This document shows, piece after piece, positions 51,401 to 63,006 of a DNA stretch of 64,000 bases. The stretch's first letter is position 1, and every line of letters begins with the position of its first letter. Source of the DNA: Rhopalosiphum padi. Its lineage: Eukaryota; Arthropoda; Insecta; Hemiptera; Aphididae. Made by a program: the position numbers and the translations under genes. The stretch spans positions 72,456,152 through 72,520,151 of the forward strand of contig NC_083597.1 of the NCBI RefSeq assembly GCF_020882245.1. Direction: 5' to 3'. A model generated the notes under the pieces. That model saw only the letters and a program-made list of their open reading frames with translations, was not told where the DNA came from and ran no database searches.

Positions 51401-51839
51401 CACTAGACGTATTATTATAATATTTTGATAAATATGTAATTTTTATACAGAGTCAGTATAAAGACTACAGAGTGATTAACCAAACATTCTCATCTAAGTG
51501 TTATTCTTTAATATTCTGCATTTATTGTTATATTATTCAAATTTCTGATTTTTCTTTTTACATTTTTAAGTATGATAAAATACAAAACGATTTTTTATTC
51601 TATAAAAAAGAAAACGTTCCGGTTTAATGTTAATTTTTTTTTTTGTAATGGTGATTCATTTAATTTTAAATTTAAATAATCATTAGTTTCTAATTATTTT
51701 TACTAACATTTTTATAATTTTTAAACATTTTATGTATGATAAATAATAGACTAAATTAAATTACCTATTTTTAATATTAAATGTATGCATGCATTACAAA
51801 TAACTCTCATAATATCTTTCAAGCATAAAATCTATGATC
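51401..51839. other. AT-rich non-coding stretch
   Basis: Nothing gene-like is visible. Confidence 0.65.
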
Positions 51840-52680
51840 AGTGGTCGGAGATACTATCTCTTCACTTTAAAAAATAGAATTTTCCACCCCATCACTATTA
51901 TTTCATCTAAAATAACACCCAACCACTAAATAATTATAATTTAAACGTAAGCACATTGTAGTAATTTTTAAGAAATCGATTTAATTATTGGCAAATAGTA
52001 CATTTTTTTTTTAAATTTTAAGTGGAGCGATGAATATATTAAGTTTATCATAATGTGTTGTAGATTTAGTTGTACATGATAAAATTACTAATTTTAAAAA
52101 TATGGGGGTGGTTTTGGATAAAAAATGTAGATCAAATTTGTATAATATCTAAAGTATATATATATTTCTAATTATTAGAATATAATTGTAGTATTTTTTT
52201 TAAGAAATCGACATTATAAAAATTAATAATTTGTTAAGAGTTTAAAAATATATTTACCAATTTTTTAACGAAACTACCTCTAACTATTATTTACGGAATC
52301 GTTTTTTTTAATCATGGTCGTTTAAAAAAAAATGCAAGATCAAAATAACTATTTTTAATTTTTTTTTTATATATAATATACATATTTATTCTTTTCCTTT
52401 ACTTGATTTCAAACTTAGCTAAATTGTTTATATAATATTATAGTGTATTTAAATTCATAAAACGAATTAATATATTATATTATAAAATAGTATACTTATC
52501 AAGTAATTTCATAATAATTATTGAAATTTTAACCCCACCCACTACTTATTTTGAGCCATTTTGACCATTGATCAATGAAAATATTATTAATTGTTCATAA
52601 AGTTTAATATTTTAGTTAATCTAATGAAAAATTATCTTTTCCAATTGAAAAAATAAAATTCTTCACATATCATAGTTTTT
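51840..52680. repeat. Probable interspersed repeat, non-coding
   Basis: The segment has a texture unlike its flanks: C-rich words such as CCACCCCATCAC near 51.89 kb and CCCCACCCAC near 52.54 kb, and GGGGGTGG near 52.1 kb. It carries an internal direct repeat of about 24 bases, TTGTAGTA followed by a T run and AAGAAATCGA, at 51956-51979 and again at 52186-52211. Part of it (52013-52060) is shared with 7357-7400. It resembles a repeat family I recall from aphid genomes, which is memory and not a search. No terminal inverted repeats could be fixed, so the ends are approximate. Confidence 0.4.
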
Positions 52681-54880
52681 TTTTTATAAAAACACATCTT
52701 TAATGGTACACAATCTATGTATTTTAAAATAATATAATCTTCAAATAAACTTACAAATTCCAAATTGGATTGAAGTAAATACATAATTAAATTATATTAC
52801 TATGGTCACGTGATTTGTAGATAACCATAATTGTAAATAAATACGTAGCCGTACATAAGTAGGACTTTGCTATTATTACTATTATTATTATCACTTCGAA
52901 TGACATATTCTGTGTGCGTCAAATATTGAAATTTAAATGTAAATTGTATATTATATTCTATTATAATAATATTTTATTTATGGTTGAACGAAAGTCACAC
53001 GCATCATAGGCCATTTATTCGTACGCGTCTAATCTACCGAGAAGATTTGGTGATAAAAATCACCTCCGATACGCATTCAGAGTATTATAATGTATTATCA
53101 TATATATAATTAAATAAAGTATGTCATACACACAAAATTATTATTATATGAAAAGCGGTTGATAGTGAAGTTAGATATGAATAATTTACTCCAATTCCGT
53201 ACTACGTACCTATACAGCAACAACAGACGTTTGGTTAAAAATAACACCACGTAAAATTATTTTCAAAATTATATAACTTTTAGGTACACAATAAAATATA
53301 TTATTTGTTAAAAATGTACAAGCATATGTACGCATCGAGATCAAACGAAATTCATACTTGCCGAAATAATCTTACATAGAACGAATGAAATTTAATACAT
53401 TTTGTATTAGCTCTACCGTACATTTTTTATTTTTTAGTTTCTTATAGTGTCTGTCAATAGAACACCCGCAATCCAATATATACAGTTGAATTGGACGAAC
53501 TATTATATGTAATGCATTTACAGAATATCACAGGATGAAACTGGACAAGAACAAGATTTAGGGCTTATATATTGGACAATACAACACGATACTCTCAGAC
53601 TATGACTAGTATGACTTATAGCTTTTTTGGTGGGTTGTGGACACTAAATCAAGTTTCCTAAAAGTAAAAATCGTCGTCACAGTTTTGATAAACGTTTATA
53701 TAGGATTACAATAATATTTGGTTCCAAACGAGTATCATTCAGGTGATAATAATTTCCTAAGAAAGTCGTTGAAAAATGTATTTCGATTTTATAGCATTTG
53801 CATATTGGTTTTGAATTGTAAAAATTATTTCGAAAATAATAATTTAATCATCTTAACTCTGTTGATTTATTTTGAAGCCATAGTATAATTTTAATTTCGT
53901 AAATAATGTTTACCAAATCCTCATGTAACCTAATTTTTAAATAAGTATATTAAAAATCAATGATAAAATACTATAAATCCAATATATAATAAAACGATTA
54001 ATTTCATGACCTACAAAGATTTAGATAGATATCTGGTGCACACTTCAAACGCAACTTTTGCCCTTTTTTTTATCGGTATTTGTATAATTTGGTTCATATT
54101 TTCATTACTTCATATTATTAAGATTGTTTTTTTTTATATAATTATATATTATAATATATAAAACACATTTCAGTAATAATACACACGGCGTATTAAATAG
54201 ACAATTTTGGTACACTTAACATTATTACAATAAATATATTATTTATGATTTATTTATTATTTGTACGAAAAAATATTTTAAGTGTTTCTGATAACTACAT
54301 AACAATTTTTACCGATAATTAGTCGTTTCAATAATAATTTTAAAGGTAAATATTAGTGTATAATATTAATCTGTTTATTATTAAAAATATTTTATTTATT
54401 TTTAATTTGATGGTTGATATCTAATTGATAAAATCTTACTACCATATTCATAAAAATGTTGATGAATTTTAATTTAATTAAATTTAAATTGTTTTTTTTT
54501 ATAGTATATACTATAAAGCAATATATAAAGTTACGGATCGAATGTTGGTTGAGTTTCTTTAATACTACGTAATTAATCGAATAAAATATGTCAACATTTT
54601 TTGTGACGTGCAATATATCAACGATGACATACATTACTGAAATTACTTTTAGTTTTATGTTAAAGTACTACATTTTATCAGAAAACCATATTTACCTACA
54701 ACCACATGTAAGTTAGAAACATTTAAGAATGTTTTAAGTAATTTCGCTTAAAATGAATTATACGAGTATTGGTAAAAGACTATAAATTACAATACGATTG
54801 TACTTGCCTCGAATATTGAATGAATTATTTTATTGTGAGAAAAAAATAAAAATTGTTTGCAATATAATTATATATTATTT
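52681..54880. other. AT-rich non-coding stretch
   Basis: No gene is visible. Weakly richer patches at about 52.98-53.07 kb and 53.45-53.65 kb hold no convincing frame. A minus frame of 80 codons at 54392-54634 is Asn/Ile/Tyr-rich and read as chance. Confidence 0.6.
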
Positions 54881-54990
54881 CTTGTTAATGATAACTTTGG
54901 TATAATATCCCTTACTGTGGATTTACAGTCGCTTTGTCTAAAGCTGAAGTATACTACTTTTAGAAAAAGTTTTCGGCACAATTTCATCAG

Positions 54991-55295
54991 CGTTATTGAG
55001 TCACAACGGTAGCAGTAATACTACGGTAACAGCCTCCCAGGACACAATGAATCGCACCCCAAACAAGAAGGTTTCACCGTTCCCCTATTCCGCCGTTCTG
55101 CGACAAACACTATGGATTATGGTTAATTCCTTTCGTCGGGTTTGGCGCGTAATCAATCACATATTTTGCTTGGCGTCCGAAAGATTATTGTGCCCATTTT
55201 TGCACACGTTTCATCGAGACGCAACCGGCCGTAGCGACGTTATTTTCACGAAAAATATTTATCGATCGTATCGTGTACTATATTATTATTATTAA
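54991..55295 (+). CDS. Candidate C-terminal exon, unknown protein
   Basis: An acceptor-like TTTCATCAG ends at 54990. From there one frame (two bases borrowed from a preceding exon) is open for 100 codons to the TAA at 55293-55295. It starts LLSHNGSSNTTVTASQDTMN, continues with KKVSPFPYSAVLRQTLWIMV, and ends in a Tyr run from an ATT repeat. AATAAA at 55455-55460 lies 160 bases downstream and could be the polyadenylation signal. The island is sharply GC-richer than both sides. Residue content is varied (Ser/Thr first, then Arg/Phe/Trp). No family is recognised, and no upstream exon can be linked. Confidence 0.3.
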
Positions 55296-55454
55296 TATTA
55301 TACACTGACGGCATGAAACACTACACGAAAAGGGAAATGAGTGCAGTACAAGTTCTAGTGTCTTATTACGAAAATCGTAGGACAAACTTCGAAATTCACC
55401 TTCGCAAATAGTACGTGACAGTATAATGATTTTGTAATATTACAAAAAAAAGTA

Positions 55455-55460
55455 AATAAA
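55455..55460 (+). terminator. Possible polyadenylation signal
   Basis: AATAAA lies 160 bases after the stop of the candidate exon. The hexamer is common in AT-rich DNA, so it is supporting evidence only. Confidence 0.2.
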
Positions 55461-55475
55461 GAAAAACCTTAACAT

Positions 55476-56999
55476 TTTTAAAACTAGTTTTTAAACATTT
55501 GTATGATCAATATAACATGATATTTCAATAAATTGTTACTTATTTAAACAAACATACTATATGCTTAGTAATATTAAAATAAATACGTAAGTTCAATTTT
55601 AATTTGCCGCACGTGATAAACAGACAAAGCCGTTTTGAATTTATATTTTATACTATAGATTTTTAAAATAATAAATTACGATACAAATTATTTGTGTAAA
55701 AAAAACTTCCGGAAATAAATTCTGACAAAAGAATATTGTAATACAAAAACTGAGTTCTGTAATGGATTTTTCGTATTACTGACTTTTTATTAAACTTTAC
55801 ACGTATCTACCTATTATAATTTTAGTTATCGGAAAAACACCATCCACATGGCAACGGTAAGCCATTTAATATTGAAATTCATATATTTTTTTCATTTATT
55901 TCTTACAATTATTAATATGATTTTCGATTTTAGTTGTCACGTTATTATAATATATTAAAAATAAAAACAAATTCAAAATACGTAGTTTACGTATTAATAT
56001 ATTATATTATTATAATTGTATCATATTCTACCGTATCTTTGGATGTTTTTTGGTGGCTGATAAAACTTTACTTTTCAGAGGGGACTTAGTTTTTCTTTAT
56101 ATATATATATATGTAGGTGTAATAAAAAATTTTAGACACGATTCGGGATAAAATATAGCATGGCTGAGTTTTATAAAATACTGTTCATTGATGCCAATCG
56201 CATGTGGTACATATATATAAAGATAAAGAATTGGTTTTTTATGCTATCTTATAAAGAAACAAATCCAATTTGTGTCAAATGTATCTATGAATAAATAATA
56301 TATATATATACTATTCGCGTGCACAAAAACAAATGGTAGGGATTTTCTCATTTACATAAATAAAAATGGCAAGACACGTGAAATAATATTATAATCAGAG
56401 TCTACGAATATTACGACTTTATTTTTTCTTGATTGTTATTAATCTATTACGGGATATCGTATTATCTATTTAAATTAGATTTATTAAAATAAGCAATTTA
56501 TTTTATTAAACCTGGCGTACATTTACAAAATCAGCATAAAATATTGTCATTCTGACGATTTTTTTCAATATTATATTAATTCTGATCACGGTTGTCAAAT
56601 TAGATAATTATAATTTTGTTACAATCGAAAGTTCATTATATTATGACTTTTTTATTTCATATAATATTTTGCTTAAATATGATGTATGCATTTTAATCGA
56701 AAAAAAAACTGTACAATTTATTTCAATGACATTGAATAAAATGTAATTTAGTCGTTGAAAAAAAACATTAACACATACGTAAATACAAATGGAAAAATGC
56801 ATATCTTCGCCGCTGACTGTACTTAAAACCAATAAACGGTTGCGATATTACCTATATATATATATGTTATATATTGCGTTAAACTACTGTTAATCGATGA
56901 CAAAAAAATAATGAGAAAACTACAGCTTATAATATTTTAATGTAGGTTTATACATAAATATATTTTTTAAATTTACGAACCTATATTATAATACACCCA
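55476..56999. other. AT-rich non-coding stretch
   Basis: No gene is visible. AT runs occur at 56099-56112 and near 56299. A 63-codon minus frame at 56641-56832 is not convincing. Confidence 0.6.
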
Positions 57000-57960
57000 C
57001 CGTCGATTCACTCTTTGGACTAAAATATGCGGGCACGGTTTTTTCCCTTTTTTTAAATTGTATTCGTCAGGCTTATACGCGGAGACGAGAGAGAAAGAGC
57101 CCAGTAGTTCCCGCCTGCATATATCCGTCGTATGTGTATACCACGAGCGGGTTACGCGCTGTTGGCAGCGTTTTCGCGTATTTTAATGGTCGTTTTATGC
57201 TAATACGCGTGTACAGTGTGCTTAATCTTGGCGCGCTTGATGCGGGGCACCTCCCCGTGCCCGTCGGCAATATAATCCCGAGCCCTGCTGTAAAATCACG
57301 TGTGAATATGAATGTTTACCTACACAGATCCCAGACACAATATTACCGGAGGTTTTACGTAAATAGAAGAGTCGTTTACGTACTCGTGTTGTATGTGTAT
57401 AATATAATAATAACGTGTATGCGTGTCGTATATATGTTATGCGCGCGCCAGAGACTTTGTAGCAGTGCAGCGTGAAACGTGCGTCGGCAAGTGGGTTTAT
57501 TTTGCTCGTACTAAGGATTAAACGCTTTTCGGTATTTGGGAAGAGTAGTAGGAAAAGAGATATAGAGAGAAAAGGAAAAAAGAAAAAAAGACGCGTTAAA
57601 AAATGTAAAACAAAAAAAAACCACCGTCACTGACACCGACGCCGCCGTCTCGATAGGTGCATCATAACCAATAGATATAATGAACGGGAAGCCAAATAGT
57701 ATGTTTAGATCAATCGGCTAAAAAATCCTATTGCGCAAAAATTGTAACCTATATTTTGAACCTGATAGTAATAATCCGATTGGACCAATTACTTATAATA
57801 TGACGGTCTGCTGGTGCCTGCTCAGCAGCTAGTTAACGGCTTATATACCTACGCGACGGCACCGAGAAAATATACTGGTACGTAAATCCTAAGACGGAAA
57901 CAGGTAGATATATATTATATTATATAATACACGCACGAGATCAATTAATCACGAGACGTC
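57000..57960. promoter_or_regulatory. GC-richer island 18
   Basis: A CpG-bearing island with its centre at 57.06-57.48 kb. The plus frame 57134-57475 is 113 codons, starts at GTG or an internal ATG, and contains NLGALDAGHLPVPVGNI before turning Val/Tyr-rich. A minus frame (57073-57270) overlaps it. A purine-rich AGAGATATAGAGAGAAAAGG stretch follows near 57.55 kb. A patch near 57.8 kb has CTGCTGGTGCCTGCTCAGCA-type sequence. No start context or splice pair fixes a gene, so a promoter or enhancer is the default reading. Confidence 0.35.
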
Positions 57961-59460
57961 AACGCCCGGACCGTTCAGTCGATGAAATCGCGATATAATG
58001 TTATAAGGATTAATCGAGTTAAGTCTTACCACAAAATGAAAATACGCACGTGGGTGATACCAATATAAAACCAAAAATATAATTTTTTTAAATTTCTTAA
58101 CAAAACAATTTTTTTTGTGATGCTTCAGTTTTATTATAATATTATAAATTTTTGTTTGAACAAAAAAAAAATAATTTTATCAAGAAAATTATTAGGATAT
58201 AACCAGTTATTTTTAAATATAAAACCGAGTTATTATGAATGATTGAATATTACGAAAAAAAATTGTATTATTATTTTTATATTACCTAACATCGTTATTA
58301 ACCTTCGAAAATTGTAAAAACTTATAACTATAATAAAGTAATAGGTAATAACTACATACATATCGTTATGATAATTTAACGTTACTTACGGTTACAGATG
58401 TCTGAAGTTAAATTATTCGACAACAAAACATCTGTAAATAATAAAAATTTATTTAAAACAAATAATAATCATAGTAAATCAATATTATGATGACATACAA
58501 TATTTGGAAAGGTAATTATAATAAAATAATAGTTGTATAGGTGCTGAATAATTTTCGTTTTTTTTTTTTTTTTATCAAATTTGCATTTTGTTCGGTTTAA
58601 ATCTCAAAATTGCATAGATTTTACTTTAGATTAATGGCGTTACGTGTATTATAGTAGGTACCTATTATTATACTTGGATAAAAATAAAAAAGACGAGTGT
58701 ATAATACATCAAAAACTTTGAGGATCATGACATTATTTTTTTTTCCAATTTATAAAAGAAATACTTCGAAAAACTTTTAAACACAAAATTGTCATATGCT
58801 ATTGAATAGTTTGAAGTAGATAATATATTTTAATTTTTTTATTCCAAAGTAACACGACGAAATCATTAGAATATTGATGGATCATTTTAGGTAAGCTTCA
58901 ACGGAGAAAGACTGTAGCAGGAAGTGCCATATAATTTTGATTAATAACACGGTTGCCAACGCAAAAACCATCAAAATTATCTGGTGATGCTTTGTCTTAA
59001 AGTGCCATAAAAAAAACTTATTTCCACCAATTGTTCCGTTATACATACAAAAAAAATCTCTAAAAAAAAGTTTCAATTACGTTCATTAAAAGCTACTATA
59101 ATTATGTATATATCGATGTAACTTATTTCTTTTTTTAGAGAGAGTGAAAAGTATAAAAAGAAGACTTATGATGTAATAATTATATTGAAGCTGAAAAATT
59201 AATATATATATATATACAGAGGTATATATGCATAAAATATATAATATATATAGTGGAAAAAAGTCAGAACATAGAAAAGGAATGCAATCAAATCAAAAAT
59301 AAAACCGTTTATGAAAAAGGTAATAATAAGGCAACGATAAAAAAAAATGATTATTTCAATGTACAATTTAAAAGTAATAATAATAATGTATATTTGTAAA
59401 TGAGTAATTTAAAATCCTTATTACTTTTTAAATGCGATACTAATTGGTTTTTGAGAGCAT
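57961..59460. other. AT-rich non-coding stretch
   Basis: No gene is visible. A T17 tract begins at 58558. A hairpin at 58392-58437 and the palindrome TAGGTACCTA at 58655-58664 are the only structures. An AT run lies at 59202-59215. Confidence 0.6.
58392..58437. repeat. Inverted repeat, 10-base arms, 26-base loop
   Basis: TTACAGATGT at 58392-58401 is exactly complementary to ACATCTGTAA at 58428-58437. The stem does not extend in either direction, so it is too short for a microRNA precursor. Confidence 0.75.
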
Positions 59461-60240
59461 ATAAGATTTCTTATACCATTTGGAACGTAGAATTAATGAA
59501 TATTGGATATATGACGTAGACGAACGAATAATAATATACAAAATTATATATCTTTCATCTACGCCTGACAAATTCGATTGGACAATTTGTCACGACCGCG
59601 TCGGGAAACGATTGCTCGGGGATTCGCGTACACGGAAAAGTGACCGGCCGTACGTCTCGATTTCCGTTTTATTAGTTTTATTTTATAACACTTCGTTGCG
59701 GGGATCGATGGCACACGACGTTAGTGACCCGGATAGAGTTCCATCAATGCCATGCGTACGTATAAGGGGTGCGTGAAAAACATTGCAAAAACGGATGGGA
59801 GGAAAATTTTTATAGATGAATACAACCTAACACGGCTAGGCAGCCGTCTGTATACGGTGAGTTATGTCCGAGCACCAGGTGACGTCGCGCGAGAGAACGA
59901 GTCCTGAAAAACTTGGCCAATATATTATACACGTCCCCGTCAACGCTTAAACGGGTCAAAAGTTTTCCGAGATATTGCGAACGTATATTAGGGAAATGTT
60001 ATTTTGTTTTATACATTGTTATACATAGGTATAAGAGTCAGTTGTTTTTTTTTTTAGCTTTTTGAAAATCCATAGAAATCGATAAGACCGACACGTCACC
60101 GATGTGCGGTGTTTAGATTAATATCCTCGAAAAAGCAATAAAATAAGAAGACAGGGGTAATCGAAACAATCAGAACTACGCGCTGCACTGCATCAAACAT
60201 CAGTATAATTCAGGTCACGTTTTCGGAAATTACATTAAAA
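59461..60240. promoter_or_regulatory. GC-richer island 19
   Basis: About 700 bases with CpG words such as GACCGCGTCGGG and GACGTCGCGCGAG. The plus frame 59480-59776 (98 codons) includes HDRVGKRLLGDSRTRKSDRP and ends RIRGA. It starts in AT-rich sequence outside the island and has no clean splice boundaries. The small exon candidate at 59816-59856 lies in its centre. Confidence 0.35.
59816..59856 (+). CDS. Candidate 41-base micro-exon
   Basis: The acceptor AATTTTTATAG is followed by 41 bases and the donor TATACG/GTGAGTTATG. One phase is open and reads EYNLTRLGSRLYT. The stem ACGGCT-AGGC-AGCCGT lies within it. Both splice signals are good, but a segment this short has little statistical weight. 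Confidence 0.18.
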
Positions 60241-62982
60241 ATATAATAATAAAAATCTACCCAGGATAAGTTTTTGAAAAACTAACTCTCACAACGCTCT
60301 ACATAACAATTAATGTGTGCGAGCATGGGTCTGTGTATTAAATGATTTTTTTATATTGTTTTAACATTTAAAAAATAAACCAAATACATATTTTATCAAT
60401 TTAGCAAATTATAAATATTAAAAAAACAAACAAAATAATATCACACTAGCCAATATCGTAGATTGATATTTTCATTTTTTTAGTTAGAAATATACATTTT
60501 ATACACAGTAATTAAAAAAATTATATTTTTATAGATAGTAATAAAATATTATATAATATTACAATCTCATACTTATGATTTTCACACATTAGTAAATCAA
60601 TAAAATATTCCACTTTTCATATATTATATATATTGGATTATGATATTATTTTAGGGCACTAGAAATTCAATTTACTTATTGAATATGTGTGTATTATTTT
60701 GAACGACAATATTTAATAATTGTTTTTATTAAAAGTGTATTACAGTAAATATTATATATATATATCGAAATAGAGGCTAAGATGAAAAATAATAACTAGT
60801 TACGACAAAGTCTCCCCGCGTAAAAAAAGTTTGTTTATTGGTAAAGTTTCGTACTTAAATAAATATTTGCTTCAGCACCAAGGCCTCTGCACCCTTTATC
60901 GAAGAGCCATCTCCTTTAAAACAGAGGAGCATTTAATATTTCCTTCCGGACTTATAAACAATAATTATTACTTCCAATGTTTAGTTATTGCGATTATAAG
61001 CATACAATAATATACCAACGTTTTCCCTCCACACTGTTTCATCAGCCTCCGACAACATTATATTATTACATAACTAGGCTTCTATGTACGTCATATTGGT
61101 CTTCATTAAACATTTTTAGACCCTATCGAATGCATTAAACATTTGAATTCAACACGATCAAAGAAAAAAGCGAAATTTCGTACTTTAAATGTGGGTATAA
61201 TGTTTTTGTAACTAATCATACAAACCAGTGTTAGTCCAGTTACCGTAATTAGTATGTATGTGTATATTGTAAGGTTATATGTGTTTGTAGCATTAAAAAA
61301 AATACGTCGATGAAAGAAAAACATTTACAAAACAAATTTTAATTATTTGGTAGTAAAAATTTCAGTTATAAAATTGTATACAAGACATGGAAAACTATGT
61401 AATGGATTATTAAAGAAAACAATCAATATTTTGATAACGATTTTAAATAAAACAAAATTATTCTTAATTACCTAAATACATTTTAAATGTACGAATATGA
61501 TTATAATTTATAAATTTAATATACAATGTACCCACAAACCGAGTTAAGTTATTTATTTTATAAGTGTCTACTGACTACATAATATTATAATATAATAAAT
61601 ACCTATACGCTATACAATTGTACTAAACCTTAATATCTTATTAGCCAATAACCATTATAATTTAACTACATTGTGAAGAGATAGGTAAATAATATTAATG
61701 CAACGAATTATTTACCGCAATTGAAACTGGTGACTAAAATGCACAAAAATCTAAGCAGCAAGTGAATTGAATTATATTATTATTTAATTAAAGTCATTCG
61801 ACGAAATATTATTGAGGAAACCATCATTGATTTAATTTGGGATAGTCATCGTTAAGTCACTGGTAATAATAATAATTATCTCCTGTAGTAACTTCCTAAA
61901 ATGTAACGAACAAAAACATCAATGTAACTAAATAGTATTATGTCTGTTATGTGTGTACAATTTCGACACAACACAATAGCTCTAACAATAACAGAAATTG
62001 TTAATGTTCCTTAGGTATTTTATGGCAAGAGTATAGAAGGTAGTGACATTATGTAAAGGTCGAATCTAAATTTTCAAATCTTAGTAAAAGGATTACATTT
62101 TGATGAATACTGATGTACTGCAACTTTAAACAAATAGAATCAAAGAAGCTTTTGTTTGTGATATCTTATCTCTCTTTCTCTCTCTTCCACCGCGTATCTC
62201 ATTTTGTATAAACAATGTCATCAACAAATACCAATAGTATTGCACTATATAATTCATAGTATTTCAGTATACATAAGATTACAATATGCTAAACCTAGAA
62301 AAAAAGTTTTTGGTCCAACCGATTGAATCAGAGTTCGTTTTCAAATTAAAACACTGCGTTCGTTATAATATAACTTATCTATCTATCTTTATTCTGTGTA
62401 ATTAAATACGGACTAAATTTGATTTGGATCTTCCTGGTTATAGACAGAATAATATAAAACCATGCGAGTTGTGGACGCAATTTAAACAGGAATTAAAATA
62501 CGAATAAATTGCTAACAATTTTCCAATCATTATTTTATATATAACAGTTGCGGGTACTGATTTTAATTACAGACGTTAGACGATTTGTGTTTGTATCGAC
62601 GATTGACATTATTATTAATTTTTTTGAAACAATACAAAAATGTTTATTTATCAGAAGAATTATGATTAAAACAATACTATTAGACGGTCGATAACAAATT
62701 ATTTAAAATCAATTTAATGAAAACATTAATTCTTTAATCGTTTATTTTGTTACATATCTGTTTTGTAGATATATGTAAAATGAACTGTAAAAATCTATAT
62801 ATGGCCAATAAATAAAATACCTCTTAGTTAGTTTCCATCTCGGCCAGTCTTCATTAAAAAAAAAAAATCAGCCACTAGGATTTTCTAAAGTATTTTGTAT
62901 TTGAGGTGAAAAAGAAAACTACTTATAAATATATTTGGTTGCTATTTTTGTCATCGATCAAAAGTATATGACTGATTTACAG
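60241..62982. other. AT-rich non-coding stretch
   Basis: No gene is called. A small richer patch at 60.87-61.05 kb includes CCTCTG...CAGAGG, a loose inverted repeat. A TC-rich run lies at about 62170-62190. Remaining frames are short and AT-driven. Confidence 0.6.
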
Positions 62983-63006
62983 ATAATATAACCTCCAAGC
63001 AGCAAG
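62983..63006 (+). CDS. Candidate 24-base micro-exon
   Basis: A branch-point-like GACTGAT and the acceptor TTTACAG precede 24 bases, which are followed by a near-ideal donor, AGCAAG/GTAAGCG. One phase is open and reads NITSKQQ; the other two meet a stop. The downstream frame at 63015-63236 (73 codons, hydrophobic) begins inside what would be the intron and is probably unrelated. Splice signal quality is the only support. Confidence 0.2.

Noticed and set aside
58392..58437. MicroRNA precursor
   Set aside because: The stem is only 10 bases with a 26-base loop, far short of a precursor. No familiar insect microRNA (let-7, miR-1, miR-10, bantam, miR-184, miR-276) was seen in a visual scan of the window.
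14787..62324. Recurrent CCGATTGG/CCAATCGG-like words near 14790, 57771 and 62310
   Set aside because: The words differ in orientation and spelling and their flanks share nothing, so chance is sufficient.
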